Shown here piece after piece: positions 44,918 to 54,224 of a stretch of DNA of 64,000 bases. A program made the position numbers and the translations under genes. The DNA comes from Streptomyces sp. NBC_01465 (GTDB lineage: Bacteria > Actinomycetota > Actinomycetes > Streptomycetales > Streptomycetaceae). Under the pieces are notes generated by a model. It saw only the letters and a program-made list of their open reading frames with translations, searched no databases and was not told the origin of the DNA. The stretch is from positions 3,906,001 through 3,970,000 of the forward strand of contig NZ_CP109467.1 in assembly GCF_036227325.1 (NCBI RefSeq), written 5' to 3'. Positions within the stretch are counted from its first letter, which is position 1, and the number at the start of each line of letters is the position of its first letter.

Positions 44918-47188
44918 ATGCAACTCGTCGCGATCATCGTGTCGCTGGTGCTGACCGTCGTCGGCATTGCGCTCATCGCGCGAGCCGTCGCTCAGATCTA
45001 CCGGTTCGTCAAGCTCGGCCAGTCCGTCCCCGCGGGCAGCCGTACCGACAACCCCAAAGCCCGAACGATCACTCTCGTCAGGGAGTTCCTCGGGCACAGC
45101 CGGATGAACCGGTGGGGCATCGTCGGATTCGCGCACTGGTTCGTCGCGATCGGCTTCCTGACGCTGCCGCCGACCCTGATCCAGGCGTTCGGCCAGCTGT
45201 TCCAGGCCGACTGGGTGCTCCCCTGGGGGATCGGCACCTTCGTACCGCTGGAGATGTACACCGAGTTCATCGGGCTCGCGACGACCGTCGGCATCCTGAT
45301 CCTGATGGCGATCCGGCTCTCGAACCTGCCCTCGAAGGCCGGCCGCAAGTCGCGCTTCGCGGGCTCGAAGATGGGCCAGGCGTACTTCGTCGAGTACGTC
45401 ATCCTCATCATCGGCCTCGCGATCCTGACCCTGCGCGGGCTCGAGGGCGCGATCTCGGGCGTGCACCACTACGAGGCCGCGTACTTCGTCTCGTACCCGC
45501 TGGTCCTCGCCTTCAAGGGCCTGAGCCTGGGCGCGCTGCAGAACCTGATCTACTTCACCGCCATGGTGAAGATCGGGACCTCCTTCATCTGGATGATCAC
45601 GGTCTCGCTCAACACCAACATGGGTGTGGCCTGGCACCGCTTCCTCGGCTTCCCGAACATCTGGTTCAAGCGCAACGCTGATGGCGCGACCGCGCTCGGC
45701 GCACTGCAGCCGATGACGTCCGGCGGCCAGGAGATCGACTGGGAGGACCCGGCCGAGGACGCCGTCTTCGGTGTCTCGCAGGTCGAGCAGTTCTCCTGGA
45801 AGGGCATCCTCGACTTCTCCACGTGTACGGAGTGCGGTCGCTGCCAGTCGCAGTGCCCGGCCTGGAACACGGGCAAGCCGCTCTCCCCGAAGCTGCTCAT
45901 CATGTCGCTGCGCGACCATGCGCACGCCAAGGCGCCGTACCTGCTCGCGGGCGGCGGCAAGGACATGGAGGGCAACGAGCTCGCTTCGGAGGAGCAGCTC
46001 AAGGACGTCCCGGCGTCCGCTCTCGCCGAGGCCGAGCGCCCGCTGATCGGGACCGTCGAGGAGAACGGGGTCATCGACCCCGACGTCCTCTGGTCCTGCA
46101 CCAGCTGTGGTGCGTGCGTCGAGCAGTGCCCGGTCGACATCGAGCACATCGACCACATCGTCGACATGCGCCGCTACCAGGTGATGATCGAGTCCGCCTT
46201 CCCGTCGGAGGCCGGCACGATGCTCAAGAACCTGGAGAAGAAGGGCAACCCCTGGGGTCTCGCCAAGAAGCAGCGCGTGGAGTGGACCAAGGAGGTCGAC
46301 TTCGAGGTCCCGATCGTCGGCAAGGACGTCGAGGACCTGACCGAGGTCGAGTACCTCTACTGGGTCGGCTGCGCGGGTGCGCTCGAGGACCGGGCGAAGA
46401 AGACCACCAAGGCCTTCGCGGAGCTGCTGCACATCGCGGGCGTCAAGTTCGCGATCATGGGCGGCGACGAGAAGTGCACCGGTGACTCGGCCCGCCGCCT
46501 CGGCAACGAGCCGCTGTTCCAGCAGCTCGGCCAGGAGAACGTCGCGATGCTGAACATGGCGTTCGGCGAAGACGACGAAGACCCCGAGACGAAGAAGCCG
46601 AAGGCGACCAAGAAGATCGTCGCCACCTGCCCGCACTGCTTCAACACGATCGCGAACGAGTACCCGCAGCTGGGCGGCGAGTTCGAGGTCATCCACCACA
46701 CGCAGCTGCTCCAGCACCTCATCGACGAGGGCAAGCTGATCCCGGTGACCCCGGTCGAGGGCCTCATCACGTACCACGACCCCTGCTACTTGGGCCGCCA
46801 CAACAAGGTCTACACGCCGCCGCGCGAGATCATGTCCGCCGTCCCGGGCCTGCGTCAGCAGGAGATGCACCGCCACAAGGAGCGCGGCTTCTGCTGCGGT
46901 GCCGGTGGTGCGCGCATGTGGATGGAGGAGCGGATCGGCAAGCGGATCAACACGGAGCGGGTGGACGAGGCGCTGTCGCTGAACCCCGACATCGTGTCGA
47001 CGGCGTGCCCGTTCTGCCTGGTCATGCTGACCGACTCGGTCAACGGCAAGAAGAACGATGGCAAGGCCAAGGAGTCCCTCCAGGTCGTCGACGTCGCGCA
47101 GCTGCTCCTCGACTCGGTGAAGGTCCCCGCGGACCCGGCCGGCTCCGAGGAGACCGAGGACGCGCCGGAGCCCGAACCGGTCAAGTAG
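44918..47188 (+). CDS. Membrane Fe-S oxidoreductase (heterodisulfide reductase-related, CCG domain)
   Basis: A 756-residue protein with GAGGAG upstream. Five or so membrane spans occupy residues 1-245 (nitrate reductase gamma/HdrE-like). Two 4Fe-4S motifs follow (STCTECGRCQSQCP and SCTSCGACVEQCP), and the C-terminal half has CCG-domain repeats (YHDPCYLGRHN, GFCCGAGGARMW, ATCPHCFNTI, STACPFC). An acidic tail completes it. It is expected to move electrons between quinone and a cytoplasmic partner; the electron donor is unknown. A strong terminator follows, so it is monocistronic. Confidence 0.93.
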   Translation: MQLVAIIVSLVLTVVGIALIARAVAQIYRFVKLGQSVPAGSRTDNPKARTITLVREFLGHSRMNRWGIVGFAHWFVAIGFLTLPPTLIQAFGQLFQADWVLPWGIGTFVPLEMYTEFIGLATTVGILILMAIRLSNLPSKAGRKSRFAGSKMGQAYFVEYVILIIGLAILTLRGLEGAISGVHHYEAAYFVSYPLVLAFKGLSLGALQNLIYFTAMVKIGTSFIWMITVSLNTNMGVAWHRFLGFPNIWFKRNADGATALGALQPMTSGGQEIDWEDPAEDAVFGVSQVEQFSWKGILDFSTCTECGRCQSQCPAWNTGKPLSPKLLIMSLRDHAHAKAPYLLAGGGKDMEGNELASEEQLKDVPASALAEAERPLIGTVEENGVIDPDVLWSCTSCGACVEQCPVDIEHIDHIVDMRRYQVMIESAFPSEAGTMLKNLEKKGNPWGLAKKQRVEWTKEVDFEVPIVGKDVEDLTEVEYLYWVGCAGALEDRAKKTTKAFAELLHIAGVKFAIMGGDEKCTGDSARRLGNEPLFQQLGQENVAMLNMAFGEDDEDPETKKPKATKKIVATCPHCFNTIANEYPQLGGEFEVIHHTQLLQHLIDEGKLIPVTPVEGLITYHDPCYLGRHNKVYTPPREIMSAVPGLRQQEMHRHKERGFCCGAGGARMWMEERIGKRINTERVDEALSLNPDIVSTACPFCLVMLTDSVNGKKNDGKAKESLQVVDVAQLLLDSVKVPADPAGSEETEDAPEPEPVK

Positions 47189-47204
47189 TTCGTACGTAAG
47201 CGGG

Positions 47205-47241
47205 AACGGCCGGATCTGCCTCGGGGGCAGGTCCGGCCGTT
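47205..47241 (+). terminator. Hairpin terminator after the Fe-S oxidoreductase gene
   Basis: AACGGCCGGATCTGCC pairs with GGCAGGTCCGGCCGTT across a five-base loop, with one G-T pair, and is followed by TGTTGTTA. It lies 17 bases after the stop. Confidence 0.8.
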
Positions 47242-47258
47242 GTTGTTACGCCAGCCCG

Positions 47259-48485
47259 ATGGCCACCCCCACGCTCACCCCCGCCCCCGGCGCCCGGCGG
47301 GCGGCCGCCGCCGTCCGCCCCACCGCGCCGCTCCTCGTCCTGCTGCTGTTCCTCTGCTTCCAGGCCGCGGTCGCCTCGCACTGGGCGTACTCCAACGACT
47401 CCTACCGCTACACCCGCTCCACCCTGGAGTTCCTCGGCGAGCCCCCCGCGGAGGCCCGCGCGCAGGCCCGCGCCGTGTACTGCGCCGAGCACCCGGCCCC
47501 CTGCCCGGCCACCATCGCCCCCGACTCCCCCGCCTACGAACGGATCTTCACGACCCGCCCCGGCTACCCCCTCCTCGCCGCCCCCGCCGTCGCCCTCCTC
47601 GGCGTCGTCCCCGGACTGTGGACAACGGCGCTGGTGCTGACCGCCGCGGCGGGCCTGCTCGCGTACGGGCTGCTGCGCGAGGCCGGCGCCGGGGTGTGGA
47701 CGGCCGCCGGGGGCCAGGCGCTGCTGGTGTTCGGGGCGCCGGGGAACTGGGCGATGCGGCCGCTGACCGAAGGGCTCGTGCTGGTCGCGGTGCTGGCCTG
47801 CGTACTCGGTGCGTACCGGATCCTCGAAGGGCGCCGCCCGGGCGCGGCCTGGCTGCTGACCGGCTTCGCGGTGCTGTGTGCCGCCAAGTACTCGACGGCG
47901 CTGCTCTTCGCGGGGGCGCTCGGGGCCGTCTGCCTGGTGCGGTGGGCTCTCGTACGGGAGGACCGCGCGGCCCGCGGCCTGGGCCTCGCCGCTGCCGGGG
48001 CGGCCGGCGCGCTCGCCGTGGTCTGCCGGCTGCTGGGGCTGCCGGGGGCCGGGCACGCCGCACAGGAGGTGCTGACCGAGCACTTCACCCGGCCCGAAGT
48101 GGCGGAGCCCTGGCTGCGGATGGCGCCGCTGGTCGCCCAGTACTGGCTGACCTGGGGGCGCGGCCAGTCCGCCTTCGCCGCGCTGCTCGCCGTCTCCGCC
48201 GTCGCCCTGTGGCGGCTGCACCCCCGCCTCGCCCTGCCCGCCCTCGCGGCCGCGGCGACGGGGGCCGCGACGGCGTCCGCGCTGCCGCGCCCGGACGAAC
48301 TGGACCGGCTGTGGCTGCTGATGTGGGTGCCGGTGGTGCTGGGGGCGCCGCTGCTGGCCGCCCTGCTGTCCCGTACGCGGCAAGATCCCGTACAACCCTC
48401 GTACCCCTCCGGCAGTCTCCTGTGCACCGAACGACCGGCCCCCGCCGGGGCAACTGTCCCCGAACCCGGTCGATTCGCCCACTGA
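47259..48485 (+). CDS. Multi-pass membrane protein, GT-C glycosyltransferase-like
   Basis: A 408-residue protein with about nine to ten hydrophobic segments. The first extracytoplasmic loop is long and contains WAYSNDSYRYTRSTLEFLG and later two Cys (YCAEHPAPCP). An Asp-containing first loop after the first span is typical of GT-C lipid-linked sugar transferases of the ArnT/DUF2029 kind. The donor and acceptor are unknown. It starts 18 bases after the preceding terminator and is followed 22 bases later by a secreted FG-GAP gene, perhaps in one transcript. Confidence 0.78.
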   Translation: MATPTLTPAPGARRAAAAVRPTAPLLVLLLFLCFQAAVASHWAYSNDSYRYTRSTLEFLGEPPAEARAQARAVYCAEHPAPCPATIAPDSPAYERIFTTRPGYPLLAAPAVALLGVVPGLWTTALVLTAAAGLLAYGLLREAGAGVWTAAGGQALLVFGAPGNWAMRPLTEGLVLVAVLACVLGAYRILEGRRPGAAWLLTGFAVLCAAKYSTALLFAGALGAVCLVRWALVREDRAARGLGLAAAGAAGALAVVCRLLGLPGAGHAAQEVLTEHFTRPEVAEPWLRMAPLVAQYWLTWGRGQSAFAALLAVSAVALWRLHPRLALPALAAAATGAATASALPRPDELDRLWLLMWVPVVLGAPLLAALLSRTRQDPVQPSYPSGSLLCTERPAPAGATVPEPGRFAH

Positions 48486-48507
48486 CACGGTCCGAAGGAA
48501 CTCCCCC

Positions 48508-49953
48508 TTGCGCAGAAACATCCGTACCGCCCTCGCCACCACCGCAGCGGCCGCACTCACCGGCGGCCTGCTCGCCGTCGCCGCGGGCACCGCCTCGGCG
48601 GCCTCCGGCCTGGAGGGCGACTTCAACGGCGACGGCTACCGCGACCTGGCCGTCACGGCCGTCGGCGCCACGGTCAACGGCCAGTCCGGCGCCGGTGCCG
48701 TCACCATCCTCTTCGGCTCCCGCGACGGCGCGGGCGCCCACAAGATCCAGACCCTCAGCCAGAACTCCGCGGGCGTCCCCGGCGACCCCGAGAAGAACGA
48801 CTACTTCGGCTCGTCCGTCGCAGCCGGCGACTTCAACGGCGACGGCTACGCCGACCTCGCCGTCGGCTCCAGCGGCGAGGACCTCGGCAAGGACGTCGAC
48901 GCCGGTTACGTCACCGTCCTCTGGGGCTCCTCCGGCGGCCTGAGCGGCGGCACGACCGTCCCGGACCCGTCCGGCTCCAGCCACGACAAGTTCGGCCGGA
49001 TCCTGACCGCGGGCGACTACAACGGCGACGGCAAGGCCGACCTCGCGACGGCCTCCGACAGCAACAAGCTCGACATCTTCCGCGGCGGCTTCACCAAGTC
49101 CGGTGGTACGGGCGGCCGTTACACGGTCACCACCCCGGTCCTGGCGGTCCCCGGACCGGACATCTTCAATCTCACCGTCGGCGACGTGAACAACGACAAG
49201 CGCGCCGACCTGGTCGTCGACGGCTACGAGAAGACCGGCGAGCAGTGGAACTCCAACTACTACCTCCCCGGCAGCGCCTCCGGCCTGACCGCCACCGGCG
49301 CCAAGAAGCTCCCGGCCGGCATCATCTCCGGCATCGGCGACACCAACGGTGACGGCTTCGGCGACATCGTCATCGGCAACGACTGGGACGCCACCAGCAA
49401 CGTCCCCGGCTCGTCCAAGGGCGGCGCCATCGAGGTCCTGTACGGCTCGGCCACCGGCCCGTCCGGCAGCAAGATCTCCCTCAACCAGGACTCGCCGGGC
49501 GTCCCGGGCGGCTCCGAGACGGGCGACGGCTTCGGCTACGAGCTCTCCCTCGGCGACATCAACGGCGACGGCCTGGCCGACCTCGCCGTCGGCGCACCCG
49601 GCGAGGACCTCGCGGGCGTCGCCGACAGCGGCATGGTCTCCGTGCTCTACGGCGCCCCCGACGGGTTCACCACGACCGGCGCCCAGGCCATCGAGCAGAA
49701 CACCCCGGGCGTCCCCGGCGCGGGCGAGAAGGGCGACGGCTTCGGCGGCGAGGTCTACCTCACCGACACCACCGGCGACGGCAAGGCCGACCTCGCCGTC
49801 GGCACCCCGTGGGAGAACGCGAACGACGGCAACGTCACCGTCTTCCACTCCGACGGCACCAAGATCTCGACGACCGCCGTCTCCTACGGCCTGACGGCCA
49901 CCCGGCTCTCGGCCACCGGCACTCCGGTCCTCGGCGGGCAGATGACCGGCTGA
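48508..49953 (+). CDS. Secreted FG-GAP / VCBS repeat beta-propeller protein
   Basis: A 481-residue protein from TTG 48508, with GAAGGA upstream. A signal peptide (cleavage near ASA-A, about residue 32) is followed by seven repeats of the form GDFNGDGYADLAVG at intervals of about 60 residues, each with an Asp-rich calcium-binding loop. This predicts an integrin alpha-like seven-bladed propeller outside the cell. One repeat is degenerate (GDVNNDKRADLVV). No enzymatic domain is seen; adhesion or matrix binding is the best guess. Confidence 0.93.
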   Translation: MRRNIRTALATTAAAALTGGLLAVAAGTASAASGLEGDFNGDGYRDLAVTAVGATVNGQSGAGAVTILFGSRDGAGAHKIQTLSQNSAGVPGDPEKNDYFGSSVAAGDFNGDGYADLAVGSSGEDLGKDVDAGYVTVLWGSSGGLSGGTTVPDPSGSSHDKFGRILTAGDYNGDGKADLATASDSNKLDIFRGGFTKSGGTGGRYTVTTPVLAVPGPDIFNLTVGDVNNDKRADLVVDGYEKTGEQWNSNYYLPGSASGLTATGAKKLPAGIISGIGDTNGDGFGDIVIGNDWDATSNVPGSSKGGAIEVLYGSATGPSGSKISLNQDSPGVPGGSETGDGFGYELSLGDINGDGLADLAVGAPGEDLAGVADSGMVSVLYGAPDGFTTTGAQAIEQNTPGVPGAGEKGDGFGGEVYLTDTTGDGKADLAVGTPWENANDGNVTVFHSDGTKISTTAVSYGLTATRLSATGTPVLGGQMTG

Positions 49954-49962
49954 CACCGCACT

Positions 49963-49996
49963 CCCCGACCGGCCTGCGGCGGCGGGCCGGCCGGGG
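49963..49996 (+). terminator. GC-rich hairpin after the FG-GAP gene
   Basis: CCCCGACCGGCC pairs with GGCCGGCCGGGG with one mismatch. It begins ten bases after the stop codon and has no T run, as usual for Streptomyces. Confidence 0.6.
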
Positions 49997-50108
49997 GTGC
50001 CGGCACCCCTCGGGGATCCCCCGTAAGGGATGTCACAGCTCAGCAGCAAAGCCGCCCCCGTTCCCCGGCCCAGGCTCAAGGACGCGCAGGACCAGGTACG
50101 TTCGTCAG

Positions 50109-50978
50109 GTGGCTGGATTCAGGAACGGACGCGGCCGGGACAACCGCAACACACCGCGACAGCAACCGCAGCAGCAGCCGTACGGACAGCAGGCACCGCC
50201 TCCGCCGTACGGCAGCCAGGGCATGCAGCAGCAGTGGCCGCAGGCCCAGCAGCAGCAGCCGTACGGAAACGGGCAGCAGGGCGAGCCGGAGTACTTCGGC
50301 GACCCGTACGCCCAGGACCCGTACGCGCCCAACACGGCGAACAACCCGGGCCACACCCAAGCCTTCTCGATCAACGAGGACCCGTACGGCGCCGGCAACA
50401 CCTACCGCGCGGGCAACACCCCGGCCCCACCCATCGGCCCGCGCCTGCACTGGAAGGACCTGCTGCGCGGCATCGTGCTGCGCCCGGGCCCGACGTTCTG
50501 GCAGATGCGCGACCACGCGGTGTGGGGCCCGGCGCTGATCGTCACGTTCCTCTACGGAATGCTGGCGCTCTTCGGCTTCGACAAGGCGCGCGAGGACGCG
50601 GTCAACGCGACGCTGTCCACGGCGGTCCCGTACGTCCTGACCACGGGCGTCGCGATCGTCATCGGCGGCCTGATCCTCGGCGCGGTGACCCACACGCTCG
50701 CCCGCCAGTTGGGCGGCGACGGCTCCTGGCAGCCCACGGTCGGCCTCTCGATGCTGATCATGTCGATCACGGACGCCCCGCGCCTGCTCTTCGCGCTGTT
50801 CCTGGGCGGCGAGAACGGCCTGGTCCAGATCATCGGCTGGGCGAGCTGGCTGGCGGCGGGCGCGCTCTTCACGTCGATGGTGAGCAAGTCCCACGACCTC
50901 CCGTGGCCAAAGGCCCTGGCAGCGTCCTCCATCGAACTGCTCGCACTGCTCTCGCTCCTCAAGCTGGGCACGATCTGA
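50109..50978 (+). CDS. Yip1-domain membrane protein
   Basis: A 289-residue protein from GTG 50109. The first ~115 residues are Gln/Pro/Tyr/Gly-rich with repeated PYG units, followed by the Yip1 domain: WKDLLRGIVLRPGPTFWQMRDH, then four to five spans to the C-terminus. Bacterial Yip1 proteins have no established role. A hairpin terminator follows 17 bases later. The gene appears complete, so the adjacent AICE has not disrupted it. Confidence 0.87.
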   Translation: MAGFRNGRGRDNRNTPRQQPQQQPYGQQAPPPPYGSQGMQQQWPQAQQQQPYGNGQQGEPEYFGDPYAQDPYAPNTANNPGHTQAFSINEDPYGAGNTYRAGNTPAPPIGPRLHWKDLLRGIVLRPGPTFWQMRDHAVWGPALIVTFLYGMLALFGFDKAREDAVNATLSTAVPYVLTTGVAIVIGGLILGAVTHTLARQLGGDGSWQPTVGLSMLIMSITDAPRLLFALFLGGENGLVQIIGWASWLAAGALFTSMVSKSHDLPWPKALAASSIELLALLSLLKLGTI

Positions 50979-50994
50979 CACACGCAGGAACGCG

Positions 50995-51020
50995 AAAGGG
51001 GCCCCGATGGGGCCCCTTTT
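50995..51020 (+). terminator. Hairpin terminator with T tract after the Yip1 gene
   Basis: AAAGGGGCCCC and GGGGCCCCTTT form an 11-bp stem around a three-base loop, ending in TTTT. Confidence 0.87.
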
Positions 51021-51022
51021 CA

Positions 51023-51054
51023 CGTCCTGCCGTCCTGCCGTCCTGCCGTCCTGC
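51023..51054. repeat. Four exact 8-bp tandem repeats
   Basis: CGTCCTGC is repeated four times without spacing just after the Yip1 terminator and about 120 bases before the integrase gene. It may mark slippage near the element boundary. Confidence 0.85.
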
Positions 51055-51174
51055 TCCTACGCGTCCAGCACCTGACCCTCGCGCCGCACGACAGGCGGCT
51101 CAACACTCCAGGCTGACTTGACTGAATGAACCTAGTAGGCTTGCCCCTGCCTAGGACGCCGGGGAGGCCTCATC

Positions 51175-52608
51175 ATGGCGCGCAAAGTGGGGATCTACAC
51201 CCGTATCTCGCGAGACGACGAGGGCGAAGCGCTCGGTGTGGCCCGGCAGAAGCAGGACTGCGAACGGCTTGCCGATCTGCGCTCCTGGCAGGCCGTGAAG
51301 GTCTACGAGGACAACGACGTATCCGCGTTCAAGCGCAACGTCGTGCGCGACGAGTTCGAGCTGATGTTGAAGGATCTTCGGGCCGGACTGATCGACGGAA
51401 TCGTTGCGTACGATCTCGACCGCCTTGCCCGACAGCCGCGCGACCTTGAACGGCTGATCGAGATCTATGACGATCGGCCCCGGCTGGAGTTCGCCACCGT
51501 CACCAACGATCTGAATCTTGGGGCAGCGGACGGGCGCACGATGGCCCGGATCATGGTCGCGTTCGCCAACAAGTCGTCTCATGACGCTTCCCGCCGGATC
51601 AAGCGCAAGCATCTGGAGCTTGCTCAACAGGGGCGAGACAGCGGCGGGCCAGCGCCCTACGGGTGGCGCAAGGACGACCGCCGAGCTCTGGACCCAGTGG
51701 CCAGCAAGGCCATTCGCGACGCCCAGCGGGAGATCCTGTCAGGAGTCCGCATCGGCACGATTCGCACACGGTGGCAGGAACAGGGACTCGGCAACCCTCG
51801 CGCCGGCACGAAGCGAATGGCGCACCACCACGTCGAGCACATCCTCACGAGTCCCCGGCTGGTCGGCTACCGCACGTACCACGGTGAGATCTTGAACGAC
51901 GAGGACGGTCACCCCGTCATGGGCGACTGGGAACCGCTGAACACTCTTGAGGAGTGGGAGGCTGTGCGCGCTGTCATCGCCGAGCGGAAGCAGCAAAGCC
52001 CCGGAGCGATGTTGGCGCGCAAGTACTTGCTGTCTGGGATCGCAAGGTGCGCTCTCTGCAAGACCAAGATCCGAGGCCAGGTCAACGGGAAGTGGACGCC
52101 AGGCTCGAAGGCAAGCAGGTACAAGTACCAGTGCTCCCAGGTCAACGGAGGCTGCGGCAAGGTGGGACGCACCGGCGAGCCGATCGACAAGCTGATTGCT
52201 GAGCTGGTCCTTGAGGAACAGCGCGAGAAGGCGGCGGCGAAGAGCATTCCCGTCGATCAGCAGTGGCCTAGAGCGGCCGAGTTGGACGACGTCATGACAG
52301 ACATCAAGCAGCTCGTTGACGCGGAGAGAGCCAAAGAGATCAGCGTGACGATGCTCCTCCAGCTACTGCCGGCCAAGGAGCGGGAACGCGACGAACTGAC
52401 CTTGGACCGGTCACGCTTCTACAAAGAGATCAAGCAGGCCGAAGCCAAGGGAAACGCGGCGGACATGACCGTGGACGAATTCTTTGAACTCCCCATCGAG
52501 CGCCAACAAGAGATCATCTTGCACAGCTTGTCCGCAGTACTGATCCACCCGGCAGGACGCGGCAAGCGCATCTTTGATCCCGCCTTGATCGATCCGGTCT
52601 GGCGCTAG
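51175..52608 (+). CDS. int: Large serine recombinase (site-specific integrase)
   Basis: A 477-residue protein. The resolvase domain has GIYTRISRDDEG with nucleophile Ser12, then the VAYDLDRLARQPRDLERLIE and MARIMVAFANKSSHDASRRIK segments. A recombinase domain follows (PYGWRKDD) and a zinc-ribbon domain with CALCKTKIRG and CSQVNGGCGK. A coiled-coil-like helix of Glu/Lys-rich sequence comes before the C-terminus. It would integrate the AICE with short att core homology. Most described AICEs use tyrosine integrases, so this variant is less common. No Xis is seen. Confidence 0.95.
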   Translation: MARKVGIYTRISRDDEGEALGVARQKQDCERLADLRSWQAVKVYEDNDVSAFKRNVVRDEFELMLKDLRAGLIDGIVAYDLDRLARQPRDLERLIEIYDDRPRLEFATVTNDLNLGAADGRTMARIMVAFANKSSHDASRRIKRKHLELAQQGRDSGGPAPYGWRKDDRRALDPVASKAIRDAQREILSGVRIGTIRTRWQEQGLGNPRAGTKRMAHHHVEHILTSPRLVGYRTYHGEILNDEDGHPVMGDWEPLNTLEEWEAVRAVIAERKQQSPGAMLARKYLLSGIARCALCKTKIRGQVNGKWTPGSKASRYKYQCSQVNGGCGKVGRTGEPIDKLIAELVLEEQREKAAAKSIPVDQQWPRAAELDDVMTDIKQLVDAERAKEISVTMLLQLLPAKERERDELTLDRSRFYKEIKQAEAKGNAADMTVDEFFELPIERQQEIILHSLSAVLIHPAGRGKRIFDPALIDPVWR

Positions 52609-52612
52609 CGAC

Positions 52613-52759
52613 TCACGCCTTGCCGTGAAGCACGAGGGCGCGGCGAACCCATTCTTCATCCCGAGCAGGCGCCCGACGAAGGTGCTTCCGCAGCCACTCT
52701 TCCCGCGTCATCACAGCCGCTTCTCGCTGCTTCGGCTTCGTGTCACCAGTCCGACTCAT
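52613..52759 (-). CDS. Small basic protein, AICE accessory
   Basis: A 48-residue protein starting at ATG 52759, 17 bases inside the 3' end of the replication initiator gene, and ending five bases from the convergent integrase stop. The sequence is basic and helical (VMTREEWLRKHLRRAPARDEEW, then VRRALVLHG). MTREEWL-type small proteins are often found downstream of repSA genes. It could be a recombination directionality factor, but this is only a positional guess. Confidence 0.6.
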   Translation of the reverse strand: MSRTGDTKPKQREAAVMTREEWLRKHLRRAPARDEEWVRRALVLHGKA

Positions 52760-54224
52760 CAAAGTCACCTCCAACCCGTGCTTCGCGTGCGGTGTCGCGG
52801 TTGCGTTGAAAATCCCGAGCGATGTTGGCGGCGAGCCAGGATTCGCCCGGGGTGTGGCCGTGGCCGGCGTAGGCCCAGTGCGCGAGCGTGAACGTGGTCG
52901 CTTCCGGGGAGTCGTCCGGGTCGGGCAGGCCGAGGGCGGCGCGCTGCTGTGCGGCGCGGTAGTCGGCTCGCACCTTTCGCAGGGCGCCCAAGGTGGTCGA
53001 GTAGCGGCGGGATTTGGTGGAGAAGTGGCCCCGGAAGCCGAGCATGTGAGCCCATCGGGCCAGGTGGCGTTCGGGGTAGAGCGGATGGAGAGCGATGCAC
53101 GCGGCCATCAGGCGCCGGGCGTGCTCGGAGACCTCCAGGCGAGCGAGGTCTTCACCCAGCCCCGTGCCGTGGCAGCAGGCGCAGGCACCAAGAGCCGAAC
53201 CGTCGCGGTCATAGACGGCAGAGCGGCCGGTGCCCCGGCACTTGCGGCAGTGGACCGGTGCGTCAGCAGCGCCGGAAATCTCGGCGGCTTTGGTGGCGTA
53301 TTTGGCGACGTAGGAGGCGACGGCTTGCTCGGTGAGTTCTTCGCCGGCGCCGAAGGCGACGATGGGCCGGACATCGAGCTGTGTGCCCCACCGCAGGGAC
53401 CGGGACGGCTGATCTCCTGCCGGGGGTACGTCGATGGCAGCACGGCCCGCAGCAGCACGCAGGGCGTCTTCGAGGAGGTCGAGGGTGGCCCAGGCCGGGG
53501 GCGGGGTGTCGGGCCCGTCCGGTCCGTCGAAGCGGATCACCGCATGGAAGTGGATCGCACCGCGCTTTTGGTACTCCGCGACCTTCCCGTACGAGACCCG
53601 TAACTGCTCTTTGAGTTCACGTTGTGTGATCCCGACCCGTGAGGCCAGCTCACGCGGGAGGTAGATGGTCACGTACCGCCACAGGTCCCCGGCATGGTTG
53701 TTCCACAGCACCGCACCCGCGTAGTCGTACGTCTCCGGATCAATGGCCGTGCCCAACTCGGTTGCCGACTCCCCGTGCTGGACACCGCACCGGCAACGAC
53801 CGGAGGAGGGGCGGTTGTGGACCGGCCCGAACGAGGGTGCCGTCAGGGTCGCGAAGGCCCGAGGGTGATCACGCACCGTGTGCGGGGTGCCCTTCTCCGG
53901 GTCACCCGTCAGGCCAGCGCGGATCAGGTGGTAGGTGTCGCCGGCGTAGGTCCAGGCGCAGGAGGGGCAGCGCGAGGCACGGCGGTTGCCGCACGAGACA
54001 CGGAGCGTTCCGCCCGGTTCGTGGTCCGTCGAGTAGGAGTGGAGAACGGTCCCGGTAGCCCGGTCGGTGGTCTTGGTCGCGCCAGTCAGGCGGATCGGGT
54101 CGGAGCATCCTCCAGTGCGGCGGATCTGTTCTTCCCAGCGGTCGAAGCCCTGCGCCCCGGCCACCCGCAGAAGGTCTGTGAGGGTGGCCGGGTCGAGGCC
54201 CGCCAGGGTGGCGGTGTCGCTCAC
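52743..54224 (-). CDS. repSA: RepSA-like rolling-circle replication initiator
   Basis: A 493-residue protein. The HUH motif is at residues 225-227 (GAIHFHAVI), and the catalytic tyrosines are in SYVAKYATK (Tyr305, Tyr309). Cys pairs near 80-90 (CGNRRASRCPSC) and an inserted DnaJ-like zinc ribbon at 326-355 (CRKCRGTG, CACCHGTG) lie around it. It nicks the double-strand origin and drives rolling-circle replication of the excised AICE. Its start overlaps the methyltransferase stop (ATGA). Confidence 0.93.
   Translation of the reverse strand: MSDTATLAGLDPATLTDLLRVAGAQGFDRWEEQIRRTGGCSDPIRLTGATKTTDRATGTVLHSYSTDHEPGGTLRVSCGNRRASRCPSCAWTYAGDTYHLIRAGLTGDPEKGTPHTVRDHPRAFATLTAPSFGPVHNRPSSGRCRCGVQHGESATELGTAIDPETYDYAGAVLWNNHAGDLWRYVTIYLPRELASRVGITQRELKEQLRVSYGKVAEYQKRGAIHFHAVIRFDGPDGPDTPPPAWATLDLLEDALRAAAGRAAIDVPPAGDQPSRSLRWGTQLDVRPIVAFGAGEELTEQAVASYVAKYATKAAEISGAADAPVHCRKCRGTGRSAVYDRDGSALGACACCHGTGLGEDLARLEVSEHARRLMAACIALHPLYPERHLARWAHMLGFRGHFSTKSRRYSTTLGALRKVRADYRAAQQRAALGLPDPDDSPEATTFTLAHWAYAGHGHTPGESWLAANIARDFQRNRDTAREARVGGDFDESDW

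Noticed and set aside
44870..46876. A 668-codon minus-strand frame opposite the Fe-S oxidoreductase
   Set aside because: The plus-strand gene has Fe-S motifs, membrane spans and a ribosome binding site; the opposite frame has only biased composition.
51023..51054. CRISPR array
   Set aside because: The repeat units are only 8 bases, directly abutting and without spacers. No Cas genes are present in the window.
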